Shown here piece after piece: positions 36,022 through 47,349 of a stretch of 64,000 nt of DNA (the stretch's first letter is position 1; every line of letters starts with the position of its first letter). The notes below the pieces were generated by a model that saw nothing but the letters and a program-made list of their open reading frames with translations, searched no databases and was not told where the DNA came from. The stretch comes from Papilionanthe hookeriana x Papilionanthe teres. Taxonomy: Eukaryota > Streptophyta > Magnoliopsida > Asparagales > Orchidaceae. The stretch spans positions 72,965,283 to 73,029,282 of the forward strand of contig CM040427.1 of assembly GCA_022702705.1 (NCBI GenBank), in the 5' to 3' direction. A program made the translations under genes and the position numbers.

Positions 36022-38374
36022 TTCTCTTCTTCTCTTTAGTACTTAGGATCTAGCCTTAGGCTTTTCCTCTGACTATCCTAGAGGATTAGAATTGGGACCC
36101 ACCACTTAGAAATTCAAACTACTTCTTAACTCCTTGCAAACTCCACAAACTTGATTGTAGAGCCCTAATCACCTAGAGGGTTGAAATCAAATGTGGAAGT
36201 TTAAAGGATGAGTTCCTATAGGATTCTTTGGCCTTGGGATGCGCTACAGGTGGCACGGTGCAGTGAAGGGGCTGACTTACACACACATTACACCTATACA
36301 CTACACTTTCACACACCTCTTAAAACCACACCCATACCCAATTTGACCTCCTAACTCATGCGAGGTGGTTCGCATGGATGGTCCTTAACCCACTAAGCCC
36401 TTGGCGAGAGGGTTAGGAACAACATAGTGGGTGCCTCAAATGAGTCCCTTCATGGCTCATGTGGGCTTGATATGGCTTCATGGCTCAACCAAAATGATTT
36501 CATTCCACTTACATTCACCCGATCTTCAATTTTCCAAATTTTCGATTTTTGACCCCGGGACCCTACACCCGCCTAGCCTACCCAATACCCTTGAAACCAC
36601 CCAAAATTTGCAAAATCACCTAAATCACCCAAAAATCCTCGAGATCAATCCTAAACATTGCCTCACCAATCAAATTGATCATCCATACCCAAAAATACCA
36701 AAAATTCCAAAAATACCTCCCAGTACCCTCCAAATACCCAAAATACCCCTCTTAGCCAAAAAAATCCAAAAATTCAGAAAATTCCCAGAAAATTGCAGAA
36801 AATCCCAAATATTCCCAATTTCATTTTGTTCAACTACACTATGGGCCAATTTTGTTAATTTACCCCACTTTTATCAAAACCCTCAATTTGACCCATTTTA
36901 ACCCAAAATGAACCCAATGTCAAACCAAACCTACCCAATTGACCTAAATTCTGGTCCAATTCAATTCTAAACTTCAATTCAACATCCCCAACACCAATCT
37001 AGACCAAATCTAAGTCCAATTTGATTGGCATTTGGATCCAATTCACTTTTGGCCTTAAAGCCCATTTTGGACCCATGACCCAAACTTAGCCCAACTCACC
37101 CAATTCAACTCCAATTAACCCCAAATCTTTTCTAAACCTTCCTTAACATCCCCATAAACAAAACACTAACATGATTTGCCCAAAGTTTAGACCCAAACCC
37201 CACTCAAATTCAACCCAAAATCAAAAAGCCCGATTTTGACCTAAACCCAAACCTAACCCAGAATAAACCCAAACCTCAAAATCAAAACCCAACCAAAGCC
37301 AAAACCTCTTTGAAACACTCCCATGAACATTTCCCAACATTTATTTTACATCAATTTCAACCCTAGCCCAACATTGGCCCAAGTTAGCCCAATTTGACCT
37401 ACATTGGCCCATTTACCAAATAAACCCAAATTCAACCCAATTCAAACCCAAACCACCTTAAATCTATTTCAAATTACTCATGAAATATCCCTAAACCAAA
37501 ACCAACAATTATTTGGCCCAACATTTTACAAAAATTCCCATCCATGAACTCATTCTTAAACCTAAAGGCCCACTTCCTTAAACCACTTTAAAAAGTCCAC
37601 CTAAGACCATTTCAAAAGCCCAAGTTTTTAATCCAAAGCCCACATGACATTTACCCACATCATCCATTTAATCAAAATCACCCCTAAGTTTTAAAATCAT
37701 CATTAAGCCATTCCAAATCAAGCTTCATGAAAATTCTCCACCAAAATACCAAAATTCCTAAATTATATTTCCATGAAGTTGACTAAACTTTTCCCAAGCC
37801 AAATGGAGCCATGAACAAGCCATTCTCAAGCCACATGAAGCCATGAGGGCTTTGACTTGTCATTAGTCCATTTATGGAAAGAAGAGGGGTTCTTTCTTAA
37901 ACCTCCCTTAAACCTTTTTTACCTTAAGCATGTCACACACTATACCATGCTTAGCCACCTCACCATGGATGGGGACTTCACTACCCCAATTCGAGCTGAC
38001 CCAAATGATTCTCCCTCGGCCTAAGGTCGAGCCTTGGATGGTGAACCTAGCCCAAATGCATGAGTTGAACCAAACCAAGCCAAAATAAGCTTTCTCCCAT
38101 TCCATTTAAATCAAACTCCTTTACACATGTCCATGGCCGATTGATCGCACTAAACCCGACCACGACCCACCGAACAAGATGGTGACCGAGTGCACAGCCG
38201 GCCGACCACCGAGCCGCCGGAAAACACCATGGCCGAGACCTTGGGAGGAGCCAAAAAATTCAATTCTCCCTTGCCGACTTGTCTCGACCCAAATGGACGA
38301 GCATAGCTCTTCTTCTCCTCACCGGAGCGGTGATCCCCAGCCTTAAACCCCCCTGGGAGGCGCTCCACCCTCTC

Positions 38375-38383
38375 CTATTTAAA
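38375..38383 (+). promoter_or_regulatory. TATA-like box of the giant element 5' LTR
   Basis: CTATTTAAA, 2377 bp from the LTR start, followed by CCTCTCGGCCATGAGG. It aligns with the TATA boxes of copies 1-3. Confidence 0.55.
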
Positions 38384-38891
38384 CACCACCTCCTCTCGGC
38401 CATGAGGGGTACTGAACCAGACCTTACTGAAACTCTGCCAAAATTGCTCTAGATCATTCTCCATACTTAGAGCAGTTGATCCCCAGTGCCAATTTGCCCT
38501 GATCCTCACCAACGAGCCCGATTTCTCGACTGAAATCTCACCCAAAACCGGGACACTTTTCCACGGTGAGCCAATCCTCAAATTGATCGGTCCTACACCT
38601 TCACTGGACCAAGAAGAGAAGTTTCCCACCGAAAGCCCCATCTCCGGGCCACCCGAGCTGCTCCAGGCCTCCAAGCTTTGTGATCGGGCTTGGTCGAAAT
38701 CATACTAGGCGATTCACTGGACCAGGAGACTTCATGCGGAGCTTGCCGGGATCCAATTGAAGGTGACACAACCCTCGGATTGAAGCCACACTTCTGCGAG
38801 CAAAGGTATAAGCTAACTCTTTATCCCGAGCTTACGGAGATTCTCCATTTCAAATGCTTTAATTTCAATGCATGATCACCGTATAGATGTG

Positions 38892-38910
38892 TTCGTCTCT
38901 TCAAGACGAA
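38892..38910 (+). other. Hairpin TTCGTCT/AGACGAA
   Basis: Perfect 7-bp arms with a 5-nt loop, repeated at 59743-59761. A second perfect hairpin, TGAACGGATGCCGTTCA, follows at 39007-39023 (59858-59874). Both lie downstream of the TATA box, in the transcribed leader. Confidence 0.7.
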
Positions 38911-41004
38911 TCCATAGAGCAGAAGAACAAGAAAATTCGTTAAGTATTGAGTGAGATATTAGGAATTTAGTGTGGACGGTTCTCGGGTTAGGAGGCTTGG
39001 GGAGGATGAACGGATGCCGTTCATTTAATACACGTGCGGATGGACGGCCAGGATCGCGCCGGATGAGGAGACGGAACGATACAGCGGGCCCCCGGAGCGC
39101 TGAGTTGGATGGCGGCGCCGAATCAGAAGGCGACGCGTGTGCGTTCGGAGCTGCCAAGGTTGAGTCAGCGCCGCTGTTTTAAATAGAAAATTAGGGTTTT
39201 TTCTAATTTATTTAATTCCCTGAACTTTGAAAATTCATAACTTTGTGTAAAAAAATCATAAAAATAAAATAAAAATACACTCTTGCTCAGTGAACAGAGG
39301 AGAATAATGTGGAAAAGAAATCATTTAATTTCATCCAGTATTTTATTTTTAATGATTTATTTACCCTCTGCATTGTTTTAATTCTCCATGCATATAGGAA
39401 ATTCACCATGGCATGAGACCATAGGGCTTTTGAAGCCTCTGAATTTGGGAACATTCCACTGAATTTTCCAAAGTGAGAGGCCATCCCTATGAGAAGTTAT
39501 TGATTTTTCAAATTCATGTTACTTGTTTTGAGTATTTTAAATCCAATAATTAGCATGTTGTGAAATAAATTCTAGGAAAATTTGGTGATGTTTCTTATGA
39601 CCAGAGGACCCTAGGAAAAATAGGTTTTGAATTAATTCACTTGGAATAACCCTAATTGGCTTAAACACCCTAAATAGGTTCTTAATTAATTAGAGCTAAT
39701 CATACATCAAATTGACTTAAAATCAATTCTCCACTGACCTTTAGGATCAGAGGAACCCACCATAAAAATTTGAAGCCAATTGGGTTTGGTTAGCCACTAT
39801 CAAATGGGTTGGTTAAGCCATTTAGCCAATTTAAACTTTAAAAATTCATAACTTTCAAAATACTTTTCAAAAATTCCCCAAATTGGTTTTGGAGTCTCTC
39901 TGATATCAGGGGAATTTAAGAAAATTAAAATTTCAATTTCCTAAAAAAGTTGGTTTTTTGCATTATTTTAATATTTTAATAATTAATAAAATAATAAAAA
40001 TCATAAAAATAATAAAATTCATCAAAATGTCATATTTTGAATTTTAGTCACTTAGGAACAAACCCCATATTTTTCCTAGGTCTCTATGATAAGTTATTAA
40101 ATTTTAAAGCCCTAAGGTAATTTTAAAATTAAAGAAAATGTATTTTCTAGCATTTCCACTAAAATTATTCTAATAAATCAAAAAAAAAATCAGAAAATTA
40201 TAAAAATTGGTTCTCTGATTTCCTTGATATCAGAGAGATTTTTGAAAAATATAAAATTCATTTTTCAAACTTTATTTTATTTTTTAAATTAATTAATACT
40301 CCAAAATTCAAAATAATTATAATAAAAATAATATAATTCAAAAAATCACCAAAATTGGTCCAAGTGGTTCTCTGGTCATTAGGAATGTCCCATAATTTTC
40401 TTAAGGACAGAAACTTTCCCTTGGTCATGTTATTGAATTTTCCTTGGAAATCCCTATTTTCCACCAAAAATAATTACATAAATAAATTAAATATAGAAAA
40501 ATCACATTTTCTCCTCTCATGTCTTTATTGACATATGAGTGAAGTCACATAAAAATTTCAAGTTCATTTAAGCTTAATTTAGTGAGTTATGAAATTATTA
40601 AGCTTGAAGGGCAAAATGGTAATTAAAATTTTAACCCTTAATTAAAACTTTAGGCTTAATAAAATGAAAAGGTAAAATATTTGATCTTAATCTGATTTGG
40701 ATGATTGAAATTTAAATAATTGAAGGGTAGAAACCTATTAAACAATTCAACAATAATTGAAATGAACTTTAATTAAAATAATTAATTAAATTTGGAAGAA
40801 TAATAAAATTGGAATTATTAAAATAGGGATGTTATTAGGAAGAGGTTTGCTCTTTAATTTAAGAATCCCTAGATTAATCATCCCAATAATATTTAATTCC
40901 TAATTAAAATGATAATCCAAGTTTAAGATTTAAAATGTTAAAAGACTTAATCATTAAATTAAGTTAAGGTTAAATTATTTAAAGCAAATCCTTTTAAAAT
41001 AAAA

Positions 41005-41463
41005 TATTATATTAAATTAAATTAAGCTAAATTAAATTAAATTAAATTAAATTAAATTAAATTAAATTAAATTAAATTAAATTAAATTAAATTAAATTAA
41101 ATTAAATTACATTAAATTAAATTAAATTAAATTAAATTAAATTAAATTACATTAAATTAAATTAAATTAAATCAAATTAAATTAAATTAAATTAAATTAA
41201 ATTAAAACAAATTAAATTAAATTAAATTAAATTAAATTAAATTAAATTAAAACATATTAAATTAAGTTAAATTAAATTAAATTAAATTAAATTAAATTAA
41301 ATTAAATTAAATTAGATTAGAACTAAATCAAATTAAATTAAATCAAATTGAATTAAATTAAGCTAAAACATATTATATTAAATTAACTTAACTTAAATTA
41401 AATTAAATTAAACCACATTAAATTAAATTAAATTAAGTTAAATTAAATTAAATTAAATTAAAT
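41005..41463 (+). repeat. (AAATT)n pentanucleotide array in the 5' LTR
   Basis: About 90 units of ATTAA/AAATT with occasional variants (ATTAC, ATCAA, AAACATATT). The same array, slightly longer, is at 61853-62335. It is absent at the equivalent point of LTR copies 2 and 3. Confidence 0.97.
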
Positions 41464-43585
41464 ATAACATCATCTAAGACATGAAGAATTCAAAATAAAT
41501 CTAAAACAACTTGAACACTATTCCAAACTTAAATTCATTAACTAAAATTAAATTACAACTCATTTGAACATCCATTTACCCTCGAAAGCTCGTGATGTTA
41601 TAACTCTTAAAAGGGAGTGTTAAAAGAAGCGTTACTTCACTTATAGGATATTCAAATGTCCTAGTTCAACTGAGCAAGACAACAAAACTTAAACTCTCGG
41701 ACGATTAATTCATTTGTATAATTAAATTCATTTGGACTTAAAACAATCCTAGAAATATTGAAAAGATGTTTAAGATTCGTCTTAAGCACTTCCTCGATAT
41801 GATAGGATATTTATAAGAACAATTGAACTTAGTTGTTCTTTGATGAAGAAAATCGTCCTCAAACTAAAATACAAGAACCTAGACGTCATAAGAAATGACT
41901 AGCTATAGGATTAGGAACTTGGTAGAAAACCATAATCCTTCCTTAGCTTTACCTAGGAACTTACTTTAAATGCTTAAATATTCTAACCGTGTTTTAAGTG
42001 CGGCTTGGGATGACGGGAAGACCCTCCGAGTACGCTTTTATTTTATTGCAATTTACTTTACTGCAATTTATTTAATCGCATTGCACTTACTTTTCTTGCA
42101 TGATAAACAACTCGTTGCATGACAACCTACACCTTTAGGATAGTCCCTAAAGCTGAAACCAAAACTAAATTAAAAGTCATTACAAGATAAAATTCACCGC
42201 CACAACATTTCAAAATATAAAACAACTCAAAATTTAATCACAAACAGAACAACAAAACTACAACTACAACTAAATTAAAACATCTTGTTGGATGATCGGG
42301 AATATCTCGGATGATGTAACCTACGTGTTGCTAACGGGATTTCCCACGGTCTAAATGAAAGTGTGGAACTCATTCAGTTGAGTTTAGCAAATTCATCTGG
42401 ACTAAGTGAATCCGATAAAAATAACGATGTCGGAAGGATGGAACTGTGGGATCTTAACCGGTGTTGTTATAACCAACTTTAAGATTTGTTTAATTAAAAT
42501 ATTAAAAATACCTGGATTTTAAGATTTTCTCTAAACCAAAACACTTCTCTCATCTCCTGATTTATGACTTCTAAAACTAAACCTCTGCAACAACAAGGAG
42601 CTCGGAGCATGGTGGGCAGCACGACCATCGTCATCAGCAAAACTCGAGTCTACTTGCAGCAAAACTTCCTTAGAATTAAATAACCAAGCCATAGGACTTC
42701 GAGGTAGTTTGCACTAGTGCAACATAAATCCTCAACTCTTCGTTAGGCATTTGCATGATCATGTCATGTAAATTAAGCCCTAACCGGTCTTAGGACTCCG
42801 AGGTAGTCGTCCGATACGACATAAACCCTCACATCTTCGAGGCTATTTGTATGATTTTATTATACAAATATAAGTCCTAACTAATTAAAATTGGCAAGAT
42901 CAAAATACTAAATAAACATTAGGACTTTCTTAAATTCGAAGCCAAACAATAGGATAGTCGGGAAATTACCGAAGTTCGCTTCGAATACGTGATTTCTCCT
43001 ACCTTTCTTCCTTTGGATTCCCAAAATAGAATGTCCCAAATTTGATCCATTCCCTATTGAAATTCCAAAATTCAATCCTTTGAAAACTTAAACCTTGAAA
43101 TTCTTGAGAGCAGAACTACTGATTATTATCGAGAGTTTTCTTAGGTGATTCCTGTCACTTAAGATGTAATTAACTATAGTGGGCTTGCCCTTATAGGGAA
43201 TTTTAAGAACCCGAGTAATATAAACCCTGTTTAATGTTTTCATATTAAACGGGGAATTTGTCGGCTTATAAAATTGGTTCGCGAGATCGGACGGATGTCA
43301 CAAATCTTCTAGTTTATTTAATCGAGCCCCATCATCAAGCAATATGTCTATTCTTCGGGATAGATACATGGCTTGTGATGCGGTGTTCGTTTATATAAAC
43401 TATTCGGGATGTGAGATCGAGTTTGATTTCATATCTTAAAATTTTCAAATTTAAAATTATTTTCAAAATCAAATATTACTTTTCAAATTATTTATTTAAA
43501 TTAAATTAAAGTTCGCCCACAATTTCTGTAGGCGACCCCCTTTTCCAAATACAACACATGACCTAAAAATAAGCCGCACAATTTC

Positions 43586-43603
43586 TGGCGACTCCGCTGG
43601 GGA
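43586..43603 (+). other. Primer-binding site, tRNA-Arg type
   Basis: TGGCGACTCCGCTGGGGA is complementary to the 3' end of a plant tRNA-Arg including CCA, the primer used by Ogre/Tat elements. A diverged duplicate of the LTR/PBS junction (CACAATTTCTGTAGGCGAC) lies 59 bp upstream at 43518-43536. Confidence 0.9.
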
Positions 43604-44062
43604 CAATTCCTCTCTCTATTTTTAATCAAATAGTTCTGCTTTCAAAAATCGGTAGTGTATCCATGTCCCTAATGGATCAAACTACCCTTCTTTCCGTTGG
43701 AATATTATGTTCATTTCTACCTTGAACAAGTATAGCCAACATTCTCTCGGATTTAGGAGCCACTGTTTAGACATCCCTAAACAGAGAGGTTTCGAGATCC
43801 TTTTACCTCATTTCTGAGGTGGGGTGGACCCCCAATAGGTGTTAGTTTAGGAGTGATCCTTCGAGTCGAGAAGTCTTGCATAAGACTTTCTTTTCCTTTC
43901 CAACTCTGAATCAGATTCATTACCTTCTCTACACTTTTGAACACTCCGTTCTAAATAAACAATCCCTCTAATGAATGACTCTTTTAATAAATATACATGA
44001 ACAAGAATGTATTCGGACTCTTTTCGATTCCTTTCTTTTCGTCCTGATGAGAAGAAGCATAA
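43604..44062 (+). other. 5' leader of the giant element
   Basis: No ORF. At 43805-43842 it contains a short palindrome (ACCTCA...TGAGGT) followed by TGGACCCCCAATAGGTGT. This is an inverted version of the PPT/LTR-start region at 56834-56877. Confidence 0.75.
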
Positions 44063-44868
44063 CTTGGGACTGACAATCAGAATCTACCTTGCAGAAATGG
44101 AAGCCCCAAACCGATTTTCTCCTTCACCAATGGACTGGACTTCGCTGTTTACAAGGATGAGCTGCCCGACAATGGGATCATCCGGTTTGGACAAGGATTT
44201 GAGAACACAAATGTCAAAATTGCTGACGTTACTCTTTTCGCACTGATGGACAAAGTGTCAGAAACTGAGAAACCCATGATTGAGTTCAACCTTAAGTCAA
44301 CTCAAGAGTTTACTCCTCTGCAAAGGGTTCCAGCTGAGAGGAATACCGCTGTCCATAGAAGGACTGTTATCTCTACCCCCACTGGCCTAGTCGTCTCTGC
44401 ACCTACCCCGGCTCCCGCCAAACTGAAGGGGAAGGAAGTTCAAATTTTTAACGAACATGTTACCGTGAAGGGTACAGATTTCCGTGCGAGACCTTCGTTT
44501 TGAAATTGGGTCCGAGCTCGAGGGTTCCACCCCTAACACGGACTCGGAGGAGAAACGAGGCGGGAAGATTGCCGGGAAGGTCGGAGACTGCCGAAGTCGC
44601 TTTCTTAGAAAAAATCCACGAGTACACACCACTACCCGAATACATACCATTGTACGAGTATACACCCCTTTTGGAAGGAAGTAGATTCCATCCCCTTTCC
44701 GTCTGCAGTGACGAGGAAAATGTCCGCGGGATTGCTTCTACATTACCTCGACCCGCATACTATAGCCACAACGGAAAGAAAAGGGCTAGGGTTACACCAT
44801 TTGCCCGACTACGGATCGTGATTGAGAAATTAGCAAAGAAAGAAAGATGCCTCGTATCGAAATTTTAA
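44063..44868 (+). pseudogene. ORF1 upstream of gag, unknown function, broken
   Basis: Tat/Ogre elements carry an extra ORF between PBS and gag. Here an open frame from 44063 to 44503 reads through NGLDFAVYKDELPDNGI, FGQGFENTNVK and a Pro/Ala-rich stretch (SAPTPAPAKLKGKE). It then stops and continues in another frame at 44500-44868 with a repeated Tyr-Thr-Pro/Glu-Tyr-Ile-Pro pattern (HEYTPLPEYIPLYEYTP) and a basic end. The first ATG in the first frame is at 44246, so the real start is probably upstream and frameshifted (an ATG at 44007 opens another frame). I do not recognise a domain. Confidence 0.6.
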
Positions 44869-45198
44869 GAAGGATAGGGCGGGTGCCGGCCAAATCCCGT
44901 CTTGGGCCGCGAGTAGAATCCGTCATCGGCTGCGGAAGAGCCTAATAAGAAGATGAAGGCTAGTCCACCTGTTGTTGTTTCGGGTTTACGGATCGGGGAG
45001 GATACCACCTTCCAGAGCATTCGAGTGACGGACCATCCGGTCCTAGCGCCTTCGTCGCTAGAAGGATGATATGGCGTCCCACTACCGAGCCAATTAAGAC
45101 CGAAACAACGACCAGAAAAGGAAAGTCTCGTCAGGAGACTTGAGTCCGAGGAAAGTGATACCGCAGTAAAGGGGACTCATGAGAAAGAAACTCGACAA
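44869..45198 (+). other. Spacer between ORF1 and gag
   Basis: This is CpG-richer than the LTRs and probably decayed coding sequence (short open pieces in all frames). No domain recognised. Confidence 0.5.
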
Positions 45199-47349
45199 TT
45201 GTCACATGAAAACTGCAAGGATGTACAGAAAAGACCACTGGAAGATGCCATGGAAAAGTTAAGAACTGATATTCGGCGACTAGCAAGGGAAAGAGAAGAG
45301 AAATTCGGAGATGAAGTTGACTCGTCAGAGTTCATGGATGATGAATATGCAGAAATTAACATGGTTGAAACACGAGCTTCGTCGGCTTCACAAGGTGCTC
45401 CTGCGGCGCGAAAGAGAGGAGCCGAAGTAATGAGAAGGCGACTTCAGAGAAAGATGATACGATCGCCCAAATGGCGAAAAGGATGGAAGAGATGGTTGTA
45501 GCCTTAGCCACTCTCCAGAGTCAGGTTCAACCCCAAAGAGAAACACCCCCAGAAGTCATTCACATTGTAGACGGAGGAAAGGAGATTACATCCGTCAACG
45601 GGGACGATCAATTAAAGAAGGATACAACACAAAGTATGATTCCGAAAAAGGATATCAAGAGCTTGGTGGAACAGCAGGTGCGAGAAGCCTTGGCACAATC
45701 AAAGAGCGGGACATCCGTTCAGACGGGTAGACCTTACCCTGAAGAATTCGATGCTGTCCAATATCCAGAAAGGCTTTGTACCACCTCTGTTCAAGACCTT
45801 TGATGGAACCGGAAACCACAGGTAGCATGTTGCACATTTTCGTGCCGGTTGTTGCAATGCCGGCGGAAGTGATGCTTTACTCTTCCGACAATTTGTCGGC
45901 GACTCGTCGGGGATCGCCTTTGATTGGTATGCGGAATTACCAAACGGCTCGGTGAAGAGATTTTCGAATTAGAAAACCTCTTCATCGAGCGATTCTGTCG
46001 GAGCTCGGCACCACATCACTATAGGTGATTTAGTGGTAGAGAAACGAAGCCGAATGAAACCTTGGTGGACTACATACTTCGATGGAGGAACCTAAGTATG
46101 AAGTGTGAGCCACGGCTACAAGAACAAGCATGCGATCGGCATTTTACTTAAGAGCATCCATGGCCCGATAGCACTTCTCCTCGAGGGATTTACTATTAAG
46201 ACTTTCGAGAAGTTGTTAAGCAAGGCCGAAAGCTTGCAAGAGGAGGCGAAGCAATTAAGTTTCACCGATAAAGCGGACAAACGAAGCCCGTGAAAACTTT
46301 TGAAAAGAAGTCCGGGATCATCGCGAGCGGTCGATAAAGGCAAGCAACCGATACAAATATCGTCGAACGGCCGCGAGCAACCTCGACGAGATTACCAGCA
46401 ACCCCGACCCAGCTATCAGTCATCTCAACGGTATGAACAACCGCCTCGTCCACAACGTACGTTTAGGGAATTCCTGAGCAGGGAGTATCCGTTCAAGAGT
46501 GAGGCAGTGCCGAAAATGTTCCGCAGCCTGATGAAGACCCCAGATTTCCAACTACCAGAACCTAAGAGACCAGAAGAAGTCGACAAGAAAGGCGATCCCA
46601 ACTTTTGCCCTTACCACCGGATGCTTGGGCATAAGATAAAAGATTGTATTACCTTCAAGAGTTGGCTCAACGACAATCTCCAGAAAGGGAATATAACGAT
46701 CCCGAAAGAATACATGAAGGAACCCCAGAAAGGAGGTTCCGTCAATGTTATCTCGACGGATTTCATTTTTCCGATAGATCCCTATGCGACTGACGATGGA
46801 TGGACTACCGCTTGGACAAAGTCTTCGAAGAAGGTTTTGGATCACATCCAAACCGCTTCGGTGCGAGCCTCGATTCGGAGTTCGAAAGCCGTCAAGTCGG
46901 CGCTATCACTTGCGATAGAAGAACCACCTCAACAAGAGACAATTGAAGAAAAGAAGAAAATTGACGAAGAAGAGAGGACCGAGGCTCCTAAGGCTAGACT
47001 AGGGGCTGCTTATCCTAGGATAGTTGTTTCCGATTCGGGGAAGAAATCCCTCGAACCTCTGACTCTGTATGATTATCTACCCATTCCGATGGGATCTTAT
47101 AATAATGAGGGTTATGGCGTTGGCTACGTTTTGATCGTTTCTAACGATTACGTAACTAGCGACAATCGACCTAATTCGGACGTCGATTCCGATAACAATT
47201 CTCAAATCATACACAATCTCGACGATCACGATGACGAAGAAGACATCCACCGGGGAGGCTACGAGAGTTCAACGAAGCAACGAATCTATTTGCAAGTTTC
47301 GAGGAGCTCCAATCACAATAGAGTTAGAGCCTTCAGACTCCGAAGCTAA
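45199..47349 (+). pseudogene. gag: Tat/Ogre gag, broken
   Basis: Structural particle protein. The N-terminal segment (45199-45501, MSHENCKDV) is charged, with coiled-coil character. 45471-45803 continues in another frame with VEQQVREALAQ. The gag core is recognisable around 45760-46260 across frames (FKTFDGTGN, FDWYAELPNGSVK). 46105-46293 has LLEGFTIKTFEKLLSKAESLQEEAKQ-type sequence ending in a TGA at 46291. From 46300 a Gln/Arg/Pro-rich linker leads to a CX2HX4HX4C knuckle, CPYHRMLGHKIKDC (about 46606-46647), typical of this lineage. The final part overlaps the protease frame because of a frameshift near 47250. Confidence 0.85.

Larger units (their letters stand above)
35998..43580 (+). repeat. 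5' LTR of the giant element, 7.58 kb
   Basis: It begins TGTTGACCTC and ends CCGCACA 5 nt before the PBS. It is collinear with 56854-64000 with scattered differences (about 3% in the stretches I compared). Internal order: terminal palindrome, C/A-rich G-poor region 36540-37860, TATA 38375, hairpins 38892-38910 and 39007-39023, CpG block 38960-39180, AT-rich body, (AAATT)n array 41005-41463, distal blocks. Short frames such as 36431-36901 recur in the 3' LTR only because the LTRs are copies. Confidence 0.9.

Noticed and set aside
36431..36901. 156-aa ORF (IPKIPKIPPS...) partly repeated at 57461-57754
   Set aside because: It lies in the G-poor C/A-rich part of both LTRs, where stop codons are rare by composition. 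Its recurrence is explained by LTR identity.
38375..38674. Minus-strand ORFs near 38150-38674, 38876-39157 and 59229-59622
   Set aside because: They lie in the CpG-richer promoter/leader part of the LTR, are frame-shifted between the two LTR copies, and show no domain.
43586..43603. Possible tRNA gene fragment
   Set aside because: Only the 18-nt PBS complement of a tRNA 3' end is present; no cloverleaf surrounds it.
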